DNA of 5,086 nucleotides from a bacterium (lineage in GTDB: Bacteria; UBP14; UBA6098): NCBI GenBank assembly GCA_030642425.1, contig DAOWNU010000180.1, positions 1 through 5,086 on the forward strand, given 5' to 3'. The notes beneath the pieces are model-generated. The model had not been told where the DNA came from. It worked only from the letters and a program-made list of their open reading frames with translations, and searched no databases. The stretch's first letter is position 1, and the number at the start of each line of letters is the position of its first letter. This document shows, piece after piece, positions 1-4,328 of this stretch. Made by a program: the position numbers and the translations under genes.

Positions 1-1773
1 AAAACTCATGTGCGGACTCAGTTTGTCATGGGGGTTATAGTCGCTCAGGTTCTCTGAAAAATATTCAGGGTGCGTAAGTTTGCCGATATCGTGGTAGATA
101 GCGCCCACTTTCGCCAGAAGCGCGTTTGCTCCGATAGCCTCGGCGGCCCTTTCGGAGAGAGTGCCGACAACCATACTATGATGATATGTTCCGGGGGCCT
201 CGATAGCGAGCTGCTGGAGCACGGGGGCGTTGGTGTTGGTATATTCGAGGAGAGTAAAATCTGTTGCTTCTCCCACAAACTTTTCGAAAACGGGCAGCAG
301 GGCCAATGCGAGCAACGGCCCGAAAATGCATCCCGCTGTTACCGAGAGCGTTTTGATCCCCATCTCGCCGAATTTGCCGATGGAGATGAAATCCAGAACA
401 ACGACTACAAGGACGGTTGCGAGCACGGTGTATGCTATCGGGCGGATGCTCTGCCTTCTTGTGGCAATATGGCTGAAAACCTCACCGGCAATTACACCCT
501 CGATTATAAGAACTGTCAACAGTGTGTAAGAGCCTTCGCCGGCCAGAGAAACAAGCAACGCCGCGGCGATCGCGGAAGCCACCGCCACCTGAGAGCCGAA
601 CAGCACGGTTAGAAGCACCGCGGAGAAGGCCACCGGCGTGAGATATTCCGGCCAGCCCACCATACGCACGACGAATGCAAAAAGCCCCGGAAGCCATACC
701 ACAGTGAGCAATATCGCAAAACGAGCCTGATCCCTCCATGTTTTCGGCGACATTTTTTTCGTTATATGCGTGAGGGCGACCAAAACGAGCGCTGTCAGTG
801 CAAGCCGGGCCAGAATCCTCAGTAAATTGAAAATAGCTGGCGAGGTGGCATATCGCCCCGCTTTCTCGATAGCGAGCGAAACCAGTTTCTGGTGAATCTC
901 CTCCGTGATCCTCTCGTGGGCATCGACAATCCGCTGGTCTTTGAGAACGATCCCCATTTCCTCTTTGACATTTTCCACGGCGCGGCTGCGGTTCTCCTCG
1001 GTCAACACCAGATCAGGAAGCAGGTTTGGCCTTACAAAACCGGAAGCGAGTTCGTGGACAACCTCGCCCTTCTCGGGGTAGTTTTGAAAACGCTCCCCGG
1101 ACCTGCTCTGCAGCTTCGCTCCGGCCATCTCGACAGTCGTGATCCTCTGGGAAGGAACGATATCCTCGTCCTTGCCCCAGTGAATTGTGAAAAGGAAAGC
1201 CGTATCCCCGGGCGCAAGGCTGTTCCAGCTGAATATGCCCGTTGTAAAAACCTCGGTCAGAAGCTCGCGGACGTTCTGGCGAACATCGGAGACCTTTCTA
1301 AGCTCGGACAGTGTTTTCGCCTTTTCGGGGGAAAGCCGGGGAAAAAGCAAAACCAGAGAATCGACTCGTCCGTGAATGCCCTTGTTTTCGAGATATCTTC
1401 CGGCGGCCTCCCACAAGGAATCGAATTGCAAAAGCGCCTGATCCCCAATCTCGGAGCTATAGTTCAGGATAACCGGGACGTTCTGGCGAACTATCTCCCG
1501 TTCCCGATCCAGTTCCTCAGGCGTTTTGAGGATCGGGAAATTAAATGGGGCGATAACCTCCTCCGTGCAGATATCGCCCTCTTCCGGGATATCTGTGGAG
1601 ACGCCCTCGAAGGGCAGAAAAAAAAGCAGATGGGCAAGCACTGCTATACCGATGAGAATATAAGGTATGCTTGTGGAGCGTATAGGTCGGCCCGGGCGAT
1701 CCGGGTCGCCCTTTGCGTTGGTGTCGCGGGCTGATTTGCCCTCTTTTGTAGATGTTTCGGTCAAGTCGTTCAC
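1..1773 (-). CDS. pgpH: 7TM-HD family cyclic-di-AMP phosphodiesterase (PgpH/YqfF type), C-terminus beyond the window
   Basis: An unbroken frame of 591 codons runs from a GTG at 1773 to the left edge. The family hydrolyses cyclic di-AMP at the inner membrane. Visible in order are a charged cytosolic tail (1-34), one membrane segment (about 36-55), a large extracytoplasmic domain (about 56-310) ending in the family signature 'VRPNLLPDLVLTEENRSRAV' (248-267), about seven membrane segments (roughly 313-495), and the start of the cytosolic HD domain. HD motifs seen are 'APGTYHHSMVVGTLSERAAE' (526-545), 'AIYHDIGKL' (H561, D562) and 'NPHDKLSPHMS' (580-590). The spacing from H532 to H561-D562 suits the first metal ligands. 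The remaining His/Asp ligands, roughly 130-170 residues, lie outside the window. An in-frame TAA one codon before the GTG bounds the start. No strong ribosome binding site is visible, and TTG at 1764 is an alternative. Family assignment is very sure; substrate is inferred from the family. Confidence 0.93.
   Translation of the reverse strand, partial: MNDLTETSTKEGKSARDTNAKGDPDRPGRPIRSTSIPYILIGIAVLAHLLFFLPFEGVSTDIPEEGDICTEEVIAPFNFPILKTPEELDREREIVRQNVPVILNYSSEIGDQALLQFDSLWEAAGRYLENKGIHGRVDSLVLLFPRLSPEKAKTLSELRKVSDVRQNVRELLTEVFTTGIFSWNSLAPGDTAFLFTIHWGKDEDIVPSQRITTVEMAGAKLQSRSGERFQNYPEKGEVVHELASGFVRPNLLPDLVLTEENRSRAVENVKEEMGIVLKDQRIVDAHERITEEIHQKLVSLAIEKAGRYATSPAIFNLLRILARLALTALVLVALTHITKKMSPKTWRDQARFAILLTVVWLPGLFAFVVRMVGWPEYLTPVAFSAVLLTVLFGSQVAVASAIAAALLVSLAGEGSYTLLTVLIIEGVIAGEVFSHIATRRQSIRPIAYTVLATVLVVVVLDFISIGKFGEMGIKTLSVTAGCIFGPLLALALLPVFEKFVGEATDFTLLEYTNTNAPVLQQLAIEAPGTYHHSMVVGTLSERAAEAIGANALLAKVGAIYHDIGKLTHPEYFSENLSDYNPHDKLSPHMSF
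1694..1711. repeat. Small GC-rich hairpin inside the N-terminal tail of the 7TM-HD gene
   Basis: GGGCGA (1694-1699) and TCGCCC (1706-1711) are perfect complements around the 6-base loop TCCGGG. The hairpin lies in the gene's variable, probably disordered cytosolic tail, and encodes residues 21-27 (KGDPDRP). It resembles the other in-frame palindromes of this window in composition. A 6-bp stem in GC-rich sequence could be chance. Confidence 0.35.
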
Positions 1774-1793
1774 TCGTTAAACTATTTATTAAC

Positions 1794-1859
1794 TTTCTAT
1801 AATAATCTTTTTTTAATGAGTTGCAAGGAGAAATTGCGGTGGAGGAATTTCTATAATAA
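1794..1859 (+). repeat. 12-base direct repeat pair flanking a 42-base segment
   Basis: TTTCTATAATAA occurs at 1794-1805 and again, identically, at 1848-1859. The second copy overlaps the right arm of an inverted repeat, AGAAATT (1829-1835) with AATTTCT (1846-1852), around a 10-base loop. Each copy contains TATAAT on the plus strand, but no matching -35 box was seen at the usual distance. It could be a duplicated regulatory site, a duplication footprint or chance in AT-rich DNA. Confidence 0.45.
1799..1826 (-). promoter_or_regulatory. Candidate sigma-70-like promoter for the 7TM-HD gene
   Basis: Read on the minus strand, TTGCAA (1826-1821) is followed after 16 bases by TATTAT (1804-1799). The second box matches 5 of 6 bases of TATAAT and the first matches 4 of 6 of TTGACA. 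Transcription would start near 1792, giving a leader of about 20 bases before the GTG at 1773. The region is AT-rich, so a chance match is possible. If the host is a Bacteroidetes-like lineage its promoter consensus may differ. Confidence 0.33.
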
Positions 1860-1894
1860 GGTAAAAGGTAAAAGGTAATAGGTAAAAGGTAAAA
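1860..1894 (+). repeat. Tandem array of five GGTAAAA heptamers
   Basis: Five units of seven bases lie head to tail: GGTAAAA at 1860, 1867, 1881 and 1888, and GGTAATA at 1874. Only one base deviates across 35. The array starts directly after the second TTTCTATAATAA copy. Unit length is not a multiple of three and there is no gene here. It is probably a slippage-prone spacer; a role in promoter spacing is only a possibility. Confidence 0.85.
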
Positions 1895-1914
1895 ATGCAC
1901 CACCGCACCGCCCA

Positions 1915-1960
1915 CTGGATTCTCTACGAGCCGTATGACCGGCTTTCGCCGGAATGACAG
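1915..1960. repeat. Interspersed repeat-type hairpin (REP/MITE-like) with CTGGATT and GAATGACA flanks
   Basis: CCGGC (1939-1943) and GCCGG (1948-1952) form a perfect stem with loop TTTC, read as a GAAA tetraloop from the minus strand. The segment ending GCCGGAATGACA, with CTGGATT upstream at 1915-1921, resembles a short intergenic repeat seen in many bacterial genomes, usually CTGGATT directly joined to the hairpin. Here 17 bases (1922-1938) separate them, so the copy looks rearranged or degenerate. The resemblance is from memory and was not searched. Confidence 0.6.
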
Positions 1961-2071
1961 GTTGAGTGTGAGACATATTTTTTTAACATATCCGAAACAA
2001 TTTACTGGACTAAGAAAAAGATCAATACTATATTATTATCCGTTGAAGCAATAAAACTATGAGACAAGTTT

Positions 2072-2077
2072 GGAGGT
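2072..2077 (+). promoter_or_regulatory. Ribosome binding site of the 748-residue exported protein
   Basis: GGAGGT ends 4 bases before ATG at 2082 and is a near-perfect Shine-Dalgarno match. It decides the start: a longer reading from TTG at 2070 would place the initiation codon inside this site. Translation from 2082 also gives a clean signal peptide. Confidence 0.85.
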
Positions 2078-2081
2078 CGAT

Positions 2082-4328
2082 ATGAGATTTGTGAAAAGTT
2101 TGGTTTTTGTTATTATCATCCTGATTGGCGCTGCGGCCACTATCGAGGCCTACGGCAATATCCACGAGGGGAACGGCAGTTCGGGGGCGTCGTCGATGTA
2201 TAACCGCAGTATCGTGATGGACTCCGGCGGATGGCTTTATTGCGTGTATCGTGAAACCGACCCCACGCCATACGGAATAAAAGTCTCCCGCAGCATCGAC
2301 GGCGGAATGACATGGGACGCGGACTGGCAGGAAATCACCGATACCTCCGAATACGGCCGCCACGAACTCATCTCCGGCTGCTCGATGGCTATCGACGAAA
2401 ACGACAATCTGTATGTCGTCTGGCACAGATACCAATACTCGCCGACACACCACAGCACATATTACCGCAAATGCACGAACACGCGCACGTCGCCAGTCTG
2501 GTGCGGGATACAGCGGCTTTATAATAACAGCATCAAAACCGACGATTCCGGCGTCGCCCTGAACTCCGAAGGCTATGTCTATGTTCTCACCGGCGGCCCG
2601 GGCAACTGGAAAACCCAGCTCTGGAAATCCGACCTGCCCTTCGCGACGGATATGGCCTTCACAAATCTAAGCTGTCCGTCGTCGGGCTCCTGCCAAGGGG
2701 TGACTCTCTGTATCGACTGCGAGGACAATATCCACACCGCATATTACGACAACGGCGTGAGCGCATCCTATGTGATACATCGTGTCCACAACGGCACGAG
2801 CTGGCTCACCTACGACGGGATGGGCAACGGCAGCACCGGCGGGCGCGACCACAACTGCGGGATGGCCGCCGACGCCCTCGGAAACGTCCACATACTCTAC
2901 GGTAACAATATCGGCGACGACGACGGCACGTGGTTCTTCGAGTATCGGCTGTGGAACACGGTTTCGGGCATGGACGAGCCTATCGAACTGTGCAGCTTTC
3001 CGGTTTCGCTCTACGACGGCGTTGTGAACCGCTATATCTCCAATATCTGCTGCAACGAGGCCACCGGCGAGGCCTTCGTTATAATCCGCGACCTGAACGA
3101 GGGCGGTTCGATGTGCCTCTACAAGAAGGCCATCGACGATACGGCGTTCACACTGGCCGAAGAATTGACAGCGGACACGATGGCCGCGAATTATTTTTAC
3201 GCTCCCCGGATGCGCGGCACGCTTTACCCCGATTTCAACAGAACCTCGATAATGGTCGATATGTCGTGGACTGACGACATGTATGGCGATTCGCACGAGC
3301 CATTTCTCCGATATACTCTCTCGGAAGGGCCGTATCTTTCCTCGGTATTTCCGCATTCGGGCGCGTGGGTTTCCGCCGACACGACGATTAAAATGTTCTT
3401 TATCGAGCCGGACGGTATCGCCCCCGCGACCGCGTCTATCTCGGTTAACGGAACGGTCTTCACAATATCGGACGCGGAGCTGACCGCGGCGGATGATTCG
3501 CTTATCTACAGGCCTTCGTCCCCCTGGGCGGACGGCGACACAATAACCGTAACCCTTATCGCTGTCGATGATGTTGCGGGGCACGCCAGTCCGGACAGCG
3601 GGTTCACATATTCGTTTTATATTGACAAGGCCCCTCCGGCGATAATTTATCGCGAGCCGGATTCCGCGCACGTGTCCGAAATCGTTCCCACCGGCGCGAT
3701 GATCGACTATTACGATTTCGGCTCCGGGACGGACAGCCTAAGCTGGGTTTTGACAATTGCCGGGGAGTGTTTTATGGCGCCTTCGGGCGGCGGCCTGATG
3801 CTCGAAGGGGACACCACGATAATCGTCTCTTTTTCCGCGGCGGGGATCACAATCCCTCTCGACGACACAACCTGGATAGATTTTCTGATAGGCGATCATC
3901 CCGATATCGGACTTCCCAATCTGAAAACTTACCGCTGGTGGTTTATGCCCACAACCGGCATCGAGGAGGCCGACCTTCCAGAGGATTTCGGATTGAGCGT
4001 TTTTCCGAACCCGTTCAATTCGGCGGTTACCATTTCCGTAAATACCCCCTCTCTTTCTCCCCCGCAAGCGGGGGAGATGCCGAAGGCAGAGGGGGTTTAT
4101 ATACAGATATTCGACATAAATGGACAGATGGTCGCGGAACTTAGGCAAAACCGGTCGTTGAGCGGAGCCGAAACGACTTTAGCGGAGAACTCCCTTCGAC
4201 TCCGCTCAGGGAGCGAATTGCGCGAAATAATCTGGTGCCCACACGAATCTGTCGGCAGCGGCGTTTATCTTGTTCGGGCAAGGATTGACAATCATGTAAT
4301 TTATAAAAGGGTGGTTTTAATAAAATGA
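2082..4328 (+). CDS. Exported Asp-box/propeller protein with Ig-like modules and a T9SS type A sorting domain
   Basis: The protein has 748 residues. A Sec signal peptide (about 1-23: MRFVK, then VFVIIILIGAAATIEA) leads into a repeated 'D..GNVHILYG / DENDNLYVVWH' pattern (about 38-412) typical of beta-propeller blades. One blade carries a clear Asp box, SIDGGMTW (71-78), as in sialidase/BNR proteins. Residues about 416-515 look like an SbsA/Big_5-type Ig-like domain ('PYLSSVFPHSGAWVSADTTI' to 'GDTITVTLIAVDDVAGHASP'). A second beta-rich module covers about 516-625. The tail from about 637 ('FGLSVFPNPFNSAVTI', 'VYIQIFDINGQMVAEL', 'SGVYLVRARI...YKRVVLIK') is a T9SS sorting domain, so the protein should cross the outer membrane and be released or surface-anchored. 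No sialidase catalytic Arg triad was identified, so enzymatic activity is not claimed; binding or structural roles are equally possible. Its tail holds three in-frame palindromic repeats. About 15 cysteines is high for such a protein. Confidence 0.9.
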   Translation: MRFVKSLVFVIIILIGAAATIEAYGNIHEGNGSSGASSMYNRSIVMDSGGWLYCVYRETDPTPYGIKVSRSIDGGMTWDADWQEITDTSEYGRHELISGCSMAIDENDNLYVVWHRYQYSPTHHSTYYRKCTNTRTSPVWCGIQRLYNNSIKTDDSGVALNSEGYVYVLTGGPGNWKTQLWKSDLPFATDMAFTNLSCPSSGSCQGVTLCIDCEDNIHTAYYDNGVSASYVIHRVHNGTSWLTYDGMGNGSTGGRDHNCGMAADALGNVHILYGNNIGDDDGTWFFEYRLWNTVSGMDEPIELCSFPVSLYDGVVNRYISNICCNEATGEAFVIIRDLNEGGSMCLYKKAIDDTAFTLAEELTADTMAANYFYAPRMRGTLYPDFNRTSIMVDMSWTDDMYGDSHEPFLRYTLSEGPYLSSVFPHSGAWVSADTTIKMFFIEPDGIAPATASISVNGTVFTISDAELTAADDSLIYRPSSPWADGDTITVTLIAVDDVAGHASPDSGFTYSFYIDKAPPAIIYREPDSAHVSEIVPTGAMIDYYDFGSGTDSLSWVLTIAGECFMAPSGGGLMLEGDTTIIVSFSAAGITIPLDDTTWIDFLIGDHPDIGLPNLKTYRWWFMPTTGIEEADLPEDFGLSVFPNPFNSAVTISVNTPSLSPPQAGEMPKAEGVYIQIFDINGQMVAELRQNRSLSGAETTLAENSLRLRSGSELREIIWCPHESVGSGVYLVRARIDNHVIYKRVVLIK
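4044..4096. repeat. 53-base nested palindrome inside the sorting domain (repeat A)
   Basis: The outer arms ACCCCCTCT (4044-4052) and AGAGGGGGT (4088-4096) pair over 9 bp. Inside, CTCCCCCGC (4057-4065) pairs with GCGGGGGAG (4068-4076) over 9 bp, and TGCC (4078-4081) pairs with GGCA (4085-4088). The result is a cloverleaf-like fold. It encodes residues 655-672 (TPSLSPPQAGEMPKAEG and V), a Pro/Ser/Gly-rich segment absent from the paralogous domain downstream. None of the six reading frames through the element has a stop codon. It resembles dispersed palindromic repeats more than coding sequence. Confidence 0.88.
4154..4177 (+). repeat. Hairpin repeat B, forward copy, inside the sorting domain
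   Basis: GTCGT (4154-4158) and ACGAC (4173-4177) flank the core TGAGCGGAGCCGAA (4159-4172). The arms are exact complements, and T4159/A4172 extends the stem to six pairs. It encodes part of residues 691-699 (RSLSGAETT). The same core, one base different and inverted, recurs at 4190-4213 with different but still complementary arms. Confidence 0.82.
4190..4213 (-). repeat. Hairpin repeat B, inverted copy with different stem
   Basis: Read on the minus strand, arms CTCCC (4213-4209) and GGGAG (4194-4190) flank the core TGAGCGGAGTCGAA (4208-4195). The core differs from the forward copy at 4154-4177 at one position, while the arms differ at several positions and remain complementary. It encodes about residues 703-711 (NSLRLRSGS). 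The 12 bases between the copies include AGCGGAGAA, possibly a remnant of a third core. Confidence 0.82.
4307..4314 (+). promoter_or_regulatory. Probable ribosome binding site of the second exported protein
   Basis: AAGGGTGG lies about 10 bases before ATG at 4325, within the last codons of the upstream gene. The match is moderate and the spacing a little long. Initiation probably also relies on re-use of terminating ribosomes at the ATGA overlap. Confidence 0.5.

Larger units (their letters stand above)
1774..2081. other. Divergent intergenic region (308 bases)
   Basis: This gap separates the minus-strand 7TM-HD gene from the plus-strand operon, so it should hold the promoters of both. It contains a 12-base direct repeat pair, a heptamer array, a repeat-type hairpin and an AT-rich stretch just before the plus-strand gene. 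No small gene, tRNA or other structured RNA was recognised. A plus-strand promoter probably lies in the AT-rich part around 2000-2040 (for example TACTAT or TATATT near 2026-2034), but no box pair there is convincing. Confidence 0.7.
3990..4325 (+). other. T9SS type A sorting domain (C-terminal), enlarged by repeats
   Basis: Residues about 637-748 of the upstream exported protein contain the expected elements in order: 'SVFPNPFNSAVTISV', 'VYIQIFDINGQMVAEL', 'IIWCPHESVGSGVYLVRARI' and a terminal 'YKRVVLIK'. A usual domain of this kind has about 75-90 residues. This one is about 112 because residues 655-672 and about 691-712 are encoded by palindromic repeats placed between the strands. The core strands themselves look intact, so the domain is probably functional. 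Confidence 0.85.

Noticed and set aside
70..612. 180-codon plus-strand open frame and several smaller frames near the left edge
   Set aside because: All overlap the 7TM-HD gene's membrane and HD regions in other frames and show no family features.
892..1734. 280-codon plus-strand open frame
   Set aside because: It lies antisense to the 7TM-HD gene, whose minus-strand translation matches a known family from end to end. This frame has no recognisable domain and no ribosome binding site.
1852..1857. Perfect TATAAT as a plus-strand promoter for the exported-protein operon
   Set aside because: No -35 box lies 16-18 bases upstream, and the leader would be over 220 bases; the match probably reflects AT-rich sequence within a direct repeat.
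1860..1894. Heptamer array as a CRISPR array or an iteron origin
   Set aside because: Units are seven bases with no spacers, and no replication or Cas gene is adjacent.
1939..1984. Hairpin followed by a T run as an intrinsic terminator
   Set aside because: The T run (1978-1984) starts 25 bases after the stem, and no gene ends nearby; both flanking genes start from this region.
2070..2081. TTG start giving four extra residues (MEVD) to the exported protein
   Set aside because: The TTG lies within the GGAGGT ribosome binding site that serves ATG 2082, and the ATG start gives a standard signal peptide.
2667..3671. 334-codon minus-strand open frame
   Set aside because: It is antisense to the propeller and Ig-like part of the exported protein, is Arg/Val-rich as expected for a shadow, and has no domain.
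4044..4213. The odd peptide in the sorting domain as a sign of frameshift or sequencing error
   Set aside because: Recognisable sorting-domain strands continue in the same frame before, between and after the repeats, to a proper 'YKRVVLIK' end and stop.
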